Of a stretch of 64,000 nucleotides of DNA, positions 43,592 through 53,377 are shown in pieces; the stretch's first letter is position 1; each line of letters begins with the position of its first letter. The position numbers and the translations under genes are program-made. The notes under the pieces are model-generated. The model did no database searches. It had not been told where the DNA came from and saw only the letters and a program-made list of their open reading frames with translations. The stretch comes from JBBQUN01 sp963698395 (lineage in GTDB: Bacteria; Actinomycetota; Acidimicrobiia; Acidimicrobiales; SZUA-35), in assembly GCA_963698395.1 (NCBI GenBank), contig CAVOQQ010000003.1:558001-622000 (forward strand), in the 5' to 3' direction.

Positions 43592-44452
43592 TCACTCGTT
43601 TTCGTTGACGAATCGGTTCTCGAGCCAGCCGATGCCCTCGACCTCGATACGAACGACGTCGCCGTTCACGAGGAACCGAGGAGGGTCGAAGTAGGCGGCC
43701 ACCCCGCTGCTGGTTCCGGTGGCGAGCACGTCGCCCACTTCGAGCGTGCACACGGTCGACAGCGTCTCGATCTGGTGCCAGACGTCGAAGACCATCTGGT
43801 CGGTCGTGGTGTTCTGGCGGAGTTCACCGTTGACGAACGTCTGCATCCGCAGCCCGTGCGGCTCCGGAAGTTCGTCGGTGGTCACGAGCCACGGACCACA
43901 GGGGCCGTGGCCGTCCCATGACTTCCCGAGCCACATCGTCGGTGACTTGGCCTGCCAGTCGCGTACCGACACGTCGTTGATGATGCAGTAGCCGGCAACG
44001 ACCGACGGTGCGTCGTCACGGCTCACCCGTCGACAGCGCTTTCCGATGACCAACCCGAGCTCGCCTTCGTAATCGACCTTGTCGGGCGACTCGGGCGGGA
44101 TCGGGACGTCGGCGTTCGGATCGTTCACGCACGTGGACTGCTTGTTGAAGAACACCGGAAACTCCGGCACCGGGCGACCACCCTCGGCAATGTGATCGAG
44201 GTAGTTGAGTCCGATCGCGAGGAACTTCGGCGGCCGAGCGACCGGGGCCAACAGGACCACGTCGGCCAGTGGCCGACGTGCGGCGCCAACGAGAGCGGCG
44301 GCGCGCTCGGCAGGGTCGAGCAGTGCGGCGGCGACGACGTCGTCGCCGAGATCGAGCGAGGCGAGTGAAACGACCTCGGACCCATCGACGGCACCGAGTT
44401 GCGCTGCGGTGCCGGAATCATCCGAGCGGAGACGGAAGCGAGCGATCTTCAT
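43592..44452 (-). CDS. Fumarylacetoacetate hydrolase family protein
   Basis: A 286-residue FAH-fold enzyme with LAIGLNYLDHIAEGG, the metal-binding triad in DYEGELGLVIGKRCR (two acidic residues) and VRDWQAK, and the late VLATGTSSGV. Members cleave C-C bonds or decarboxylate acylpyruvates in aromatic catabolism. Its start overlaps the OmpA-like gene end by four bases, so both are on one transcript although a functional link is not obvious. Confidence 0.88.
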   Translation of the reverse strand: MKIARFRLRSDDSGTAAQLGAVDGSEVVSLASLDLGDDVVAAALLDPAERAAALVGAARRPLADVVLLAPVARPPKFLAIGLNYLDHIAEGGRPVPEFPVFFNKQSTCVNDPNADVPIPPESPDKVDYEGELGLVIGKRCRRVSRDDAPSVVAGYCIINDVSVRDWQAKSPTMWLGKSWDGHGPCGPWLVTTDELPEPHGLRMQTFVNGELRQNTTTDQMVFDVWHQIETLSTVCTLEVGDVLATGTSSGVAAYFDPPRFLVNGDVVRIEVEGIGWLENRFVNENE

Positions 44453-45843
44453 GCTGCACCTTCGAAGCTGAACTCGATGCGTCGGTTCCTCGCCCGGTTC
44501 TCGTCGGAATCGTTCTCGACGATCGGCTCCGATTCGCCTGCACCCCGCGACGTGAGGCGAGCCTCGTCGACGCCCAGCTCGATCAAACGGGCGACGACTG
44601 CGTCAGCACGAGCAGCCGACAGTTGCTCGTTGGCTGCTTCACCGCCCTGATCATCGGTATGGCCGACGACTTCGACGTTGATCCCCCCGGCGGCGTTGAT
44701 GGCTGCTGCGGCCTGCGTGATGATCTCGTCGCTGGCCGGGTCGATCTCGGCCGAACCGGTTTCGAACAGGATCGGGTTGGCCTCGAGCGCCGCTCGGAGC
44801 TGCTCCTCCGATCGAGCCAGTGCCTCGGCACCGGTGTCGACAGTGAGGCCCGAGGTGTCGATGGTGGCGCCGGACGACGCGGCGGCCAGCGCAGCGGCGA
44901 ACTCGTCGCCGCGGGTATCACCGGCATCGACCGAGCCTGTGACACGAATCTGTCCCTGAGCCCAGGTGACGTCGCCGATGACCAAGCCGGAACCGTCGAC
45001 GTTCTCGGCCCCCCACACGCCCTCGGCTGCCGCGATCACGGCGTCGATCGAAGCCTGGTCCGGCAGCTCGCCGGTGAGGACGACCGTGCCGGCTGACAGG
45101 GCGGCTTCGGCATCGACGGGGGTGAGCGGTGCGACTTCGTAGGTGACGTCGACGCCACCGTCGGTCAGACCGAGCGAAGCGACCAGATCGGCTTGGAGAC
45201 CGGCCGGATTCGGATCGCCATCGACCGCGCTCCCGGTGGTGGTGATCGAGCCTCCGGTGAGGGTCGTACCTTCGTCGATCGTCAGCTGATCGACCACGTT
45301 GCCCTCGCCGTACCGGGCCGCGGCCGCGTCGACCAGCTGCTGGCGTGCGCCCTCATCGGGCACGGCGCCGGTGAGGGTGACCACCCCGTCGGCGACGACG
45401 AAGGACAGCGCAACCGGGGTGGCCGCCTCGGCCACGGTGGCCGTGTCATCGGCGGGGGCCGTGGTGGCGACCGGGGTGGTCGACTCGGGTGTGTCCGAAT
45501 CGCACGAGAACGCGAGCAGGGCGACGACGCCGAAGATCGTGGCCAGGACGGCGAGGTAGGTCCACCCGTAGGCGACGGCGGCGCGCTCGTCGTCGTCGTC
45601 GCTCGCCAGGCCGGCCGCGCTCGAGGCGCCCGCAGCCGCTGCGACCACGTCGGCGACCACCTCGGGTTGCTCGGCGCCGGAAGCAGAGGCTGCCTCGGGC
45701 GTCGTTGCGAGGACCGCATCGGCGGGAGCCCCCTCGAACGCAGGTTCCGCCGCCTCGCTGCCTTCGGCGGCAAGCTCTTGGGGCGCCGCGGTCAAGTCGT
45801 CGGCGCCGCCGGCACCCTCGTTCACTTCGTCATGGTCAGACAT
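44449..45843 (-). CDS. Membrane protein with BON-like repeats and OmpA peptidoglycan-binding domain
   Basis: A 464-residue protein: an acidic/Ala-rich N-terminal tail, one transmembrane helix (about 105-125, LAVLATIFGVVALLAF), two or three BON-like units (VVADGVVTLTGAVPD, LSAGTVVLTGELPD, WAQGQIRVTGSVD), and a C-terminal OmpA domain with VVGHTDDQGG, RADAVVARLIELGVD and NRARNRRIEF. The OmpA motif should hold it to peptidoglycan. The layout is like ArfA of mycobacteria. Confidence 0.8.
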   Translation of the reverse strand: MSDHDEVNEGAGGADDLTAAPQELAAEGSEAAEPAFEGAPADAVLATTPEAASASGAEQPEVVADVVAAAAGASSAAGLASDDDDERAAVAYGWTYLAVLATIFGVVALLAFSCDSDTPESTTPVATTAPADDTATVAEAATPVALSFVVADGVVTLTGAVPDEGARQQLVDAAAARYGEGNVVDQLTIDEGTTLTGGSITTTGSAVDGDPNPAGLQADLVASLGLTDGGVDVTYEVAPLTPVDAEAALSAGTVVLTGELPDQASIDAVIAAAEGVWGAENVDGSGLVIGDVTWAQGQIRVTGSVDAGDTRGDEFAAALAAASSGATIDTSGLTVDTGAEALARSEEQLRAALEANPILFETGSAEIDPASDEIITQAAAAINAAGGINVEVVGHTDDQGGEAANEQLSAARADAVVARLIELGVDEARLTSRGAGESEPIVENDSDENRARNRRIEFSFEGAA

Positions 45844-45886
45844 GTTGGTCTTTCTCAGGGTTCAGCTGGGACGCAGGGCTGGGGCT

Positions 45887-47248
45887 CTACGAGATGTGCG
45901 GGAGGTGCGAGAGCGCCTCGGTGACCTTTTCCTCGGGATAGGCGTAGTCGACGACCTCGCCGCCCAAGTAGCGATCGTAGGCGGCCAGATCCAGATGTCC
46001 GTGCCCACACAGCGCAGTGAGTATGACGGTCTCCTCTCCCGTTTCCTTCGCGAGTTTCGCTTCACGAATCGCCGCGGCCAGTGCATGGGTGGGTTCCGGT
46101 GCCGGGACGATGCCCTCGTTTCGGGCGAACGTGACGCCGGCATCGAAGCATTCGGTCTGTCCGATCGAGATGGCCTCGATCAGTCCGAGCTCATAGATGT
46201 GGGAGATCAGCGGAGCCATGCCGTGATAGCGGAGGCCGCCTGCGTGGATCGGATCGGGAATGAAGTCGTGCCCGAGGGTGTGCATCTTCATGAGCGGCGT
46301 GAGTCCGGCGGTATCGCCGAAGTCGTAGGCGTAGGTGCCTTTGGTCAACGAGGGACACGCCGCGGGCTCGACCGCACGGATGGTGGGATTCATGCGGCCG
46401 GCCATCTTCTCCCGGAGGAACGGGAAGCTCAAACCGGCGAAGTTCGAGCCACCGCCGGTGCACCCGACGATGACATCGGGCGTCTCTTCGACCTTGGCCA
46501 TCTGGAGCAGTGCCTCTTCACCGATGATGGTCTGGTGCAGCAGCACGTGGTTCAGCACGCTGCCCAGGGCGTAGCGAACCGCAGGGTCCTGCGCCGCCAC
46601 TTCGACCGCTTCGGAGATGGCGATACCGAGACTGCCGGGCGAGTCGGGGTCGGCGGCCAGAATCGCACGCCCCGCCTCGGTGAGATCAGACGGACTGGAG
46701 TGGACCGTGCCCCCGAAGGTCTCGATCATGATCTTGCGGTAGGGCTTGGCCTGGTAGCTCGCAGCCACCTGCCACACCTCGCACTCCACACCGAAGAGCG
46801 AGCAGGCGAAGGCCAGTGCGGTTCCCCACTGCCCCGCACCGGTCTCGGTGGTGAGCTTCTTCACGCCTTCCATGGCGTTGAAGTAGACCTGCGGCACCGC
46901 CGTGTTGGGCTTGTGGGATCCGGCGGGGCTGACCCCTTCGTACTTGTAGTAGATGTGCGCCGGGGTATCGAGCAGCTTCTCGAGGCGATGCGCCCGATAG
47001 AGGGGTGACGGCCGCCAGAGCTTGTAGACCTCCTGCACCGCTTCGGGGATGTCGATGTAGGACTCGGTCGACACTTCCTGCTCGATCAGGGCCATCGGGA
47101 ACAGTGGTGCGAGGTCGGCCGGTCCAACGGGTTCGTGCGTGCCGGGGTGCAGCGGCGGCGGCGGCGGGGCCGGCAGATCAGGAATGACGTTGTACCAACG
47201 GGTCGGCATCTCGGACTCGTCGAGCAGGATTTTCGTGGGACCGACCAT
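45887..47248 (-). CDS. TrpB-like PLP enzyme (tryptophan synthase beta-like, TrpB2 type)
   Basis: A 453-residue PLP enzyme of the TrpB2 branch. The PLP lysine lies in GSHKPNTA, the substrate loop in ETGAGQWG, and the phosphate cup in GCTGGGSNF. TrpB2 proteins usually lack TrpA contact residues and make tryptophan from serine and indole, possibly for salvage; a local aroC gene is 1.4 kb away. Start at the ATG after GAGGAG, upstream of an Arg-poor extension that I omit. Confidence 0.85.
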   Translation of the reverse strand: MVGPTKILLDESEMPTRWYNVIPDLPAPPPPPLHPGTHEPVGPADLAPLFPMALIEQEVSTESYIDIPEAVQEVYKLWRPSPLYRAHRLEKLLDTPAHIYYKYEGVSPAGSHKPNTAVPQVYFNAMEGVKKLTTETGAGQWGTALAFACSLFGVECEVWQVAASYQAKPYRKIMIETFGGTVHSSPSDLTEAGRAILAADPDSPGSLGIAISEAVEVAAQDPAVRYALGSVLNHVLLHQTIIGEEALLQMAKVEETPDVIVGCTGGGSNFAGLSFPFLREKMAGRMNPTIRAVEPAACPSLTKGTYAYDFGDTAGLTPLMKMHTLGHDFIPDPIHAGGLRYHGMAPLISHIYELGLIEAISIGQTECFDAGVTFARNEGIVPAPEPTHALAAAIREAKLAKETGEETVILTALCGHGHLDLAAYDRYLGGEVVDYAYPEEKVTEALSHLPHIS

Positions 47249-47350
47249 GGAGCGCTCCTCAGCACAAAGACAACGTGGGTTCGGTCGAGCAATGTAGTTC
47301 GGCACCGGCTGCCGGTCAGGCTGAGGACGATGCCGGCGGTGCGAAGGCCG

Positions 47351-48307
47351 TCAGCGACGACCGAGGAGGTGCTTGATCTCGGCCACGGCAGCGATCTCGG
47401 TGTCTCGATCGGGCCCGCAGGGGGTGATGTTCACGTCGACACAACCGGCGTCGACGAACGGGGCGAGCGCTTCGGCGATCTGGCCGGCGGTGCCGACCGG
47501 CGTGAAACGCTCGAACGGCTCGAACGGCATCCGGTAGAAGGTGGACATCGCAGCGGCGACATGCGCTCGCCCACTGGCGGCGTCGTTGCCGACGCCGACC
47601 CAGATCTGGTAGCCGTGACGCCAGTCGACGGCCGCATCGTTGCCGGCCGTCCGGCCCGCCGCTTCGGCTGCGACGGCGGCCCGCTCGACGCCCTCGGCGA
47701 ATCGTTCGGGTGTGGTCCACGCCGCCAACCAACCATCGCCCACCCGTCCGGCGCGTTCGATGGCGGCATTGCTGCGACCGCCGACGACGAACGGCACCGC
47801 CGGGCTCGGCGTTGGGATGATCCGTGCCGCTTCGAGCTCGAAAAAGTCGTCGTGCCAGTCGAGCGTTTCCCCCGCGAGCAGCCGACGGACGATCTCGAGC
47901 TCGGCGTCGGTTCGCCGACCTCGGGTGGCGGGATCGATGCCGCACACCTCGAACTCGTGCCGGTCTTCGCCACCGACGCCGACGCCCATGACCAGGCGCC
48001 CCGGCGCGATCGAGGCGAGTGTGGTGATCTGGCGGGCCGCGATCATCGGATGCCGCAACGCCAGCAGGTAGACACCGGCATACAGACCCAACCTCGGTTC
48101 GAGGCCAGCCAATGCCGCCAGGTGCACGAGGACATCGTTGCCTCCACCACCCCGGAAGCTCACGTGGTCGGCCATGAAGATGTGGTCGATCCCGGCGTCG
48201 ACGATGGCGTCGAGCTGGGCACGCTGTTCGGCGACCGGCGACTCGAACAGATTCCAGGGCGACGAGATCCCGACTCGAAGCGGTGATCGGTCAGAGGCGT
48301 TGGGCAC
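47351..48307 (-). CDS. LLM-class flavin- or F420-dependent oxidoreductase
   Basis: A 318-residue TIM-barrel enzyme of the luciferase-like family: VDAGIDHIFMADHVSFRG, LGLYAGVYLLALRHPMIAARQITTL and the cofactor-binding GVGVGGEDRHEFEV, then PFVVGGRSNAAIERAGRVGDGWLA. These are the F420-type variants seen in acidimicrobia. It is followed three bases after its stop region by a ferredoxin gene on the same strand, so electron transfer to it is conceivable. Confidence 0.85.
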   Translation of the reverse strand: MPNASDRSPLRVGISSPWNLFESPVAEQRAQLDAIVDAGIDHIFMADHVSFRGGGGNDVLVHLAALAGLEPRLGLYAGVYLLALRHPMIAARQITTLASIAPGRLVMGVGVGGEDRHEFEVCGIDPATRGRRTDAELEIVRRLLAGETLDWHDDFFELEAARIIPTPSPAVPFVVGGRSNAAIERAGRVGDGWLAAWTTPERFAEGVERAAVAAEAAGRTAGNDAAVDWRHGYQIWVGVGNDAASGRAHVAAAMSTFYRMPFEPFERFTPVGTAGQIAEALAPFVDAGCVDVNITPCGPDRDTEIAAVAEIKHLLGRR

Positions 48308-48309
48308 GC

Positions 48310-48597
48310 CTACTTGTCTAGTTCGGGTGGAGCCTGCTCATCGAACTCGATGAAGATGCACTCACCGGGACACTCGGCTGCAGCGTCGATGACGTCGACC
48401 TCACGATTGGGCGGCACCACCGCCAGCTCGTACGAGCCACCCGGATCGTTGAAGACCTTTGAGCCGTCGAGACAGTACGCGATGCCGTCTTCGAGAATGG
48501 TGAAGACCTCGGGTGCGTGGTCGGTGCAGATCCCATCGCCGGTGCAGAGGTCCTGGTCGATCCACACTTTGAGCACACCTCGTCGGGCCATGTCCAT
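48310..48597 (-). CDS. Single-cluster ferredoxin
   Basis: A 95-residue electron carrier. The Cys pattern DLCTGDGICTDHAPEVF and AAECPGECIFIE matches small 3Fe-4S/4Fe-4S ferredoxins that feed cytochrome P450s and other oxygenases. It ends two bases before the start of the downstream LLM oxidoreductase gene, so the two are co-transcribed. An alternative ATG lies six bases further in (48591). The opposite-strand aroC gene begins 68 bases upstream. Confidence 0.8.
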   Translation of the reverse strand: MDMARRGVLKVWIDQDLCTGDGICTDHAPEVFTILEDGIAYCLDGSKVFNDPGGSYELAVVPPNREVDVIDAAAECPGECIFIEFDEQAPPELDK

Positions 48598-48664
48598 GAT
48601 CGACCAGGGTACCGGTGGCACACACATCGGGTCGTACCGGGCGGGCGTCGATAACCTCGGCGAG

Positions 48665-49756
48665 GTGAGCAGCCGCTTCGGACAACTCTTCAGCATCTCG
48701 ACCTTCGGGGAGTCGCACGGGCCCGCAGTCGGGGTGATCCTCGACGGCTGCCCGGCCCGACTCGAGATCAGCCCGGAAGAGATCCAGTTCGATCTCGACC
48801 GGCGCCGCCCCGGACAGAGCCGCCTCGTCACCCAACGAGCCGAGGCCGACTCGGTCGAGATCCTCTCCGGGGTGTTCGAGGGCAAGACCACCGGCACCGC
48901 GCTGGCCATGATGGTCCGCAATCAAGATCACCAATCGGGCGCCTACGACCATCTCAAGGACATCTACCGCCCAAGCCACGCCGACTTCACCTATGACGCC
49001 AAGTTCGGCATCCGCGATCACCGCGGCGGCGGTCGCGCTTCGGCTCGTGAGACCATCGCTCGGGTCGCTGCCGGTGCCGTTGCTCGCAAGCTGCTTTCGG
49101 TCGCCGCCGGCATCGAGGTCTTGGGTTGGGTCAGCTCGGTGCACACCATCGAGGCCGACGTCGACCCCGACACCGTGACCCTGGCCGATGTCGAGGCCGG
49201 CCCCACTCGTTGCCCAGACCCCGAGGCGGCCGCCGCCATGACCGCGGCGATCGAGCAAGCTCGTCGAAACGGCGACTCACTGGGCGGTGTCGTCACCTTC
49301 GTTGCTCGCAACGTGCCCGCCGGGTTGGGCGAGCCGGTGTTCGACAAGATCGACGCCGACCTCGCCAAGGCCATGATCTCGCTCCCCGCCGCCAAGGGTT
49401 TCGAGATCGGCAGTGGCTTCGCCGGCACGCTGCTGACCGGCCTCGCCCACAACGACCCATTCGAGCCCGGGCCGAACGGCCGCCCCATCACCACCACCAA
49501 CAACTCCGGCGGTGTGCAGGGCGGCATGACCACCGGTGGCACCATCGTCGGCCGGGTTGCCTTCAAGCCGACCGCCACGATCTCGTCGGAACAAAAGACG
49601 GTCACCACCGACAACGAACTCACCACGCTCGCGGCCAAGGGCCGTCACGACCCCTGCGTGCTCCCCCGGGCCGTCCCCCTGGTCGAGTCGATGGCCCTCT
49701 TGGTCATTGCCGATCACCTGCTCCGCCAGCAGGCCATCGAGATCCTCCCCCGCTAG
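48665..49756 (+). CDS. aroC: Chorismate synthase
   Basis: A 363-residue enzyme that makes chorismate from EPSP, the end of the shikimate pathway. Signature segments are all present: FGESHGPAVG near the N-terminus, DYxDRRRPGQSR-like DLDRRRPGQSRLVTQR, GIRDHRGGGRASARET and TTNNSGGVQGGMTTG. The GTG at 48665 lies 10 bases before the conserved RFGQLF. No other shikimate gene is nearby in this window. Confidence 0.95.
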   Translation: MSSRFGQLFSISTFGESHGPAVGVILDGCPARLEISPEEIQFDLDRRRPGQSRLVTQRAEADSVEILSGVFEGKTTGTALAMMVRNQDHQSGAYDHLKDIYRPSHADFTYDAKFGIRDHRGGGRASARETIARVAAGAVARKLLSVAAGIEVLGWVSSVHTIEADVDPDTVTLADVEAGPTRCPDPEAAAAMTAAIEQARRNGDSLGGVVTFVARNVPAGLGEPVFDKIDADLAKAMISLPAAKGFEIGSGFAGTLLTGLAHNDPFEPGPNGRPITTTNNSGGVQGGMTTGGTIVGRVAFKPTATISSEQKTVTTDNELTTLAAKGRHDPCVLPRAVPLVESMALLVIADHLLRQQAIEILPR

Positions 49757-49846
49757 GCACCGCGGCAACCCATACCCGGCAACCTGCGCGCCCACGGGCC
49801 GAAAACGACCCTCTCCTCGCGCAGGTTGCGTTTCGGTTGCGGTGAT

Positions 49847-50725
49847 TCAGTCGTCGGCCTCGGGGTCGGAATCGGATTGATTGTCTCGGAGGAAGGCTTC
49901 GAGTTCGGCCGCCAGGTCGTCGCCGGATGGCAGCAGGTGCTCGTTGGAGTCGACCTGGCGTTCGAGGCGGCTGACGTAGCTCATGGTCTCCTCGTCGGAA
50001 CCCACCGCCTGATCGACCCGCTTCACCCATTCGGTGACCGCGCCGTCGAGTTCCTCGTAGCCCGTCGGCACGCCGGTGGTCTTCTGGATGCTGCGCAACA
50101 ACGCTCGAGTGGCCTTGGGGTTGGGTGGTGACGGCACGTAGTGCGGCACGGCCACCCGCAACGACATCACCGGCAATCCGGAACGATCGAGGCGCTCGTT
50201 GATGACCCCGGCGATCCCCGTTGGCCCTTCATAGGAAGGCCGATCGAGGTTGAGGCGGCGAGCGAGCTCGGCGTTCGCCGCACTACCGGTGATCGTGAAC
50301 GGCCGAGTGTGCGGCACCATCGACACCATCGAACCGACGGTGACGGCCATCTCGGCCCCGCTCTGACGGGCGACATCGAGGATGAGATCGGCAAACGTGC
50401 TCCAGCGCAACTGGGGCTCGGTGCCCGTCATGACGAGCAAGTCTCGAACCGAGTCGGTTCGGCAGGCCCAGACCTTCGCCCCGGGCCAGTCGATGGTCCG
50501 CTTGCCGCCCGAGCCGATCCGCACCATCGGACGGGTTTCGACGAAATTGTAGAACGTCTCACCATCGATCTCGGCGACCTGGGCCGAGTCGTTGCGCTCA
50601 CGGATCCAACCGAGCGCGTCGGTTGCCGCCTCGGCTGCATCGAACAAGCCCTCGAAGGCGATGAGCAGCAGCGGGCGGCGCAGGGTGGGACGTTCGTTCC
50701 AGATCAGCTCGGTCACTGCTCCCAC
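49847..50725 (-). CDS. PAC2 family protein (proteasome-assembly-chaperone-like)
   Basis: A 292-residue protein of the PAC2 family, widespread in actinobacteria: PLLLIAFEGLFDAAEAATDAL, then RKTIDWPGAKVWACR-like KRTIDWPGAKV, LLVMTGTEPQLRW, MVPHTRPFTITGSA and EGPTGIAGVINE. The C-terminal third is a charged helix (EETMSYVSRLERQVDSNE) ending in an acidic tail. The molecular role is not settled; homologues are linked to the proteasome. Confidence 0.85.
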   Translation of the reverse strand: MGAVTELIWNERPTLRRPLLLIAFEGLFDAAEAATDALGWIRERNDSAQVAEIDGETFYNFVETRPMVRIGSGGKRTIDWPGAKVWACRTDSVRDLLVMTGTEPQLRWSTFADLILDVARQSGAEMAVTVGSMVSMVPHTRPFTITGSAANAELARRLNLDRPSYEGPTGIAGVINERLDRSGLPVMSLRVAVPHYVPSPPNPKATRALLRSIQKTTGVPTGYEELDGAVTEWVKRVDQAVGSDEETMSYVSRLERQVDSNEHLLPSGDDLAAELEAFLRDNQSDSDPEADD

Positions 50726-50763
50726 CTTCGCGCAGATACGGGGTCGGATGTAGTCTCGGCGCC

Positions 50764-51669
50764 ATGATCGCCGAATGGGGAGACAACGAGCGCAAACTCA
50801 CCGACCGAGTGTCGGTGCTGGTGGGGCCCGACAACGGCAAGTACCCATCGGGCAACTCGGTCGTGGTTCGCGGTAGCGCCGAGTCGGTGATCATCGATCC
50901 GTCGGTCACCGTGGTCGAGCTCGGAGGAGCACCGGTGCCGATCGACGCCGTCATCAACTCGCACAGCCACGAGGACCACATGCCCGGCAACGGCCTCTTC
51001 GGCGATGCTCGGGTGCACATCCACGAAGCCGACCTGCCCGGAGCGGTCAGCGTCGAGGGGCTGATGGACGTCTACGGCCTCCAGGGTCAGCCGAGGATCG
51101 ACTTCACCCAGGAGGTGATCGAGCACTTCAACTACACACCCCGTCCCGACGCCGAGGGTTTCGCCGATGGCCATCGCTTCGATCTGGGAGGAACCACCGT
51201 CGAGGCCGTGCACCTTCCCGGCCACACTCGCGGCCACAGCGGCTTTCGGATCGACGGCGGCGTCTTCTTCCTCTCCGACATCGATCTCACCGGGTTCGGG
51301 CCCTACTACGGCGATGTCTGGTCCGACCTCGAAGACTTCGAGGAATCGTTGCGCGTCGTGCGAGACGAGGAGGCCGACTACTACGTGACGTTTCATCACA
51401 AGGGTGTCATCGAAGGCCGCTCGGCGTTTCTCGAACTGCTCGACGGTTTCCACGCCGTGATCGGTCGTCGCCACGACGCCATGCTCGACTTCCTCACCGA
51501 ACCACATTCGGTCGAGGACATGATCGACCACCGGTTCGTCTACCGGCCGCACGTCGAGAACACGTTTCTGCTCTCGGTCGAACGTCGGACAGCCGAACTC
51601 CATCTGACCCGCATGCTCGCTCGTGGGGAAGCCGCCGAGATCGAACCAGGAAGATTCCAACGCACATGA
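50764..51669 (+). CDS. MBL-fold metallo-hydrolase
   Basis: A 301-residue metallo-beta-lactamase-fold enzyme: the dinuclear-zinc motif NSHSHEDHMPG (HxHxDH), GHTRGHSGF and a late YVTFHHKG. The C-terminal tail (about 220-300) is helical, as in the RNase Z/glyoxalase-II-like branch that cleaves thioesters or lactones. It overlaps the next gene, a D-2-hydroxyacid dehydrogenase, by four bases (ATGA), so both are coupled. Confidence 0.85.
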   Translation: MIAEWGDNERKLTDRVSVLVGPDNGKYPSGNSVVVRGSAESVIIDPSVTVVELGGAPVPIDAVINSHSHEDHMPGNGLFGDARVHIHEADLPGAVSVEGLMDVYGLQGQPRIDFTQEVIEHFNYTPRPDAEGFADGHRFDLGGTTVEAVHLPGHTRGHSGFRIDGGVFFLSDIDLTGFGPYYGDVWSDLEDFEESLRVVRDEEADYYVTFHHKGVIEGRSAFLELLDGFHAVIGRRHDAMLDFLTEPHSVEDMIDHRFVYRPHVENTFLLSVERRTAELHLTRMLARGEAAEIEPGRFQRT

Positions 51670-52604
51670 CCATCAGCACCGTTCACGTCTTTCCCGGTAC
51701 CCGGAGCGCATACCTCGCGCCGATCGTCGAGGCGCTCGCGGGTCGAGACGTCGTCTTTCTCGACGACCTCGAAGCGAACCTGGCCGACATCGAGGCCCTC
51801 GTCCATCTCGGCCGGGAGCCGATCGACTGGAGTGCTGCGACCAAGCTCCGGCTGATCCAAGTCGGTGGCGCCGGCGTCGACGGCCTCCTCCCGGCCAAGG
51901 GGCTTGCCGACTCGGTCGTGGTGACCAACGCCAGCGGCAGCCACGAACCCGAGATGGCCGAATTCGCCATCGCAACGATGTTCGCTCTCGCCTACCGGAT
52001 CCCGGAGTACGTGGAGCAGCAGCGCACCAAGGTCTGGCAGCCTCGCATGCCCCGTGCGATCGAAGGGTCCACGATGTGTGTCGTCGGGCTCGGCACCATC
52101 GGGCAGGCAATCGGGAGTCGAGCCCGGGCGCTCGGCATGAACGTCACCGGTGTCCGACGCTCTGGCGCTCCGGTCGAAGGGGTCTCGAAGGTCGCCACCA
52201 TGGACGATCGCATCGAGGCCATCGCCGGCGCCAACGTGCTGGTCGTGGTCGCTCCGCTCACCGACGAGACACGAGGGCTCATCGGCGCCGAGGAGCTCAC
52301 AGCGCTCGCCCCGCGGGCGACGATCATCGACGTCTCACGCGGCGGCGTCAGCGACATCGACGCCGTGGTCGCCGCCCTCGAGTCCGGACAGCTCTCGGGT
52401 GCAGCCATCGACGTGTTCGAACCGGAGCCGCTGCCCGACACCTCGCCGCTGTGGTCGGTGCCCAACCTGCTGCTCACGCCCCACACCGCCGGCAACAGCC
52501 GGACCTACGTCTCGCGATGGGCCAAGACGCTGGCGAGCAACCTCGACGCCCTCGAGGCGGGAACGCCGCTGGCCAACGTGGTCGACCGCACGCTCGGGTA
52601 TTGA
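51666..52604 (+). CDS. D-2-hydroxyacid dehydrogenase
   Basis: A 312-residue NAD(P)-dependent enzyme: MCVVGLGTIGQAIGSRARALGM is the dinucleotide motif (residues 138-159), VVAPLTDETRGLIGAEEL the catalytic-Arg region, and LLTPHTAGNS holds the catalytic His. The family reduces 2-keto acids such as pyruvate, glyoxylate or hydroxypyruvate. Start overlaps the preceding MBL gene by four bases. Confidence 0.88.
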   Translation: MTISTVHVFPGTRSAYLAPIVEALAGRDVVFLDDLEANLADIEALVHLGREPIDWSAATKLRLIQVGGAGVDGLLPAKGLADSVVVTNASGSHEPEMAEFAIATMFALAYRIPEYVEQQRTKVWQPRMPRAIEGSTMCVVGLGTIGQAIGSRARALGMNVTGVRRSGAPVEGVSKVATMDDRIEAIAGANVLVVVAPLTDETRGLIGAEELTALAPRATIIDVSRGGVSDIDAVVAALESGQLSGAAIDVFEPEPLPDTSPLWSVPNLLLTPHTAGNSRTYVSRWAKTLASNLDALEAGTPLANVVDRTLGY

Positions 52605-52663
52605 GCCCCGCCGACCGGAACCACCGCAGCTCATTGCGGTCGACCGGTCGAACGGGTGCCGAA

Positions 52664-53203
52664 TCAGCCCCGGTCGAGCAGTTCGTCGGGCTCGAGACAC
52701 AAACCCAGCGCCGTCGCCAACTCGAGTTCGACCTGGGCGGCCGGGAGTCCGACGCCTTCGAGGTTCGCGGCGATCAGCGACTCGGTCAGTTCGCTGTTGA
52801 GCTTGCTGGCGATGCAATCGATCGATGCTTCGCTGGCCCCCTCGGTGAAGGATGCGGTGGCCGATCGGATCAGCCGGTCGGCGTCGACGCAGTCGAGGAC
52901 GGCGCGAGCGACCGTGGCGGCCAGATCGACCGAGAGGCCTGGATCATCGATGGCTCGAGCCAGCGCATTGGCCTGCTCATCGGTCAGGCGCCGGGCCACA
53001 CACTCGGCATCGGCATCACCCAGGTTGACCGAAGCGGCAGCGGCTCGATCGGCAACCAGGCCCCGCGTCGAGTCGACGAGTTCCTCGGAGAGACGGTCGC
53101 TCTGTGAGCCACAGCTCGCAAGGAAGAGCAAACCGGCCGCAGCGATCACGTGCACCATCGGGTGGGGGATCCTCGGAGGGCGAAGTAGCGAGAACCGACC
53201 CAC
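52664..53203 (-). CDS. Lipoprotein with repeated Cys-containing helical units
   Basis: A 179-residue protein with a signal peptide ending in lipobox LASC (Cys31), so a lipid-anchored exported protein. The mature part holds three similar helical units each with one Cys (DADAECVARRLTDEQ, ARAVLDCVDADRLI, EASIDCIASKLN) plus a fourth near LGLCLEPDEL. This is like small repeated-helix domains of unknown function in acidimicrobia. Operon partner not evident. Confidence 0.6.
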   Translation of the reverse strand: MGRFSLLRPPRIPHPMVHVIAAAGLLFLASCGSQSDRLSEELVDSTRGLVADRAAAASVNLGDADAECVARRLTDEQANALARAIDDPGLSVDLAATVARAVLDCVDADRLIRSATASFTEGASEASIDCIASKLNSELTESLIAANLEGVGLPAAQVELELATALGLCLEPDELLDRG

Positions 53204-53377
53204 GGTGTCACGCTACCGCCGACTCATCATCGATCCGAAAGGCCACCGCTCGCCCGCTCAGCGCACCGAACACCGCCGCCGATCCTGGTTCGACCCGCCG
53301 CTGGCCCTACGATGGGCGGACGCCCCGGCTGGCGCAGACGGCGAAACGCTGCGCAACGCAGGCAAGAAGGCAGCGCG

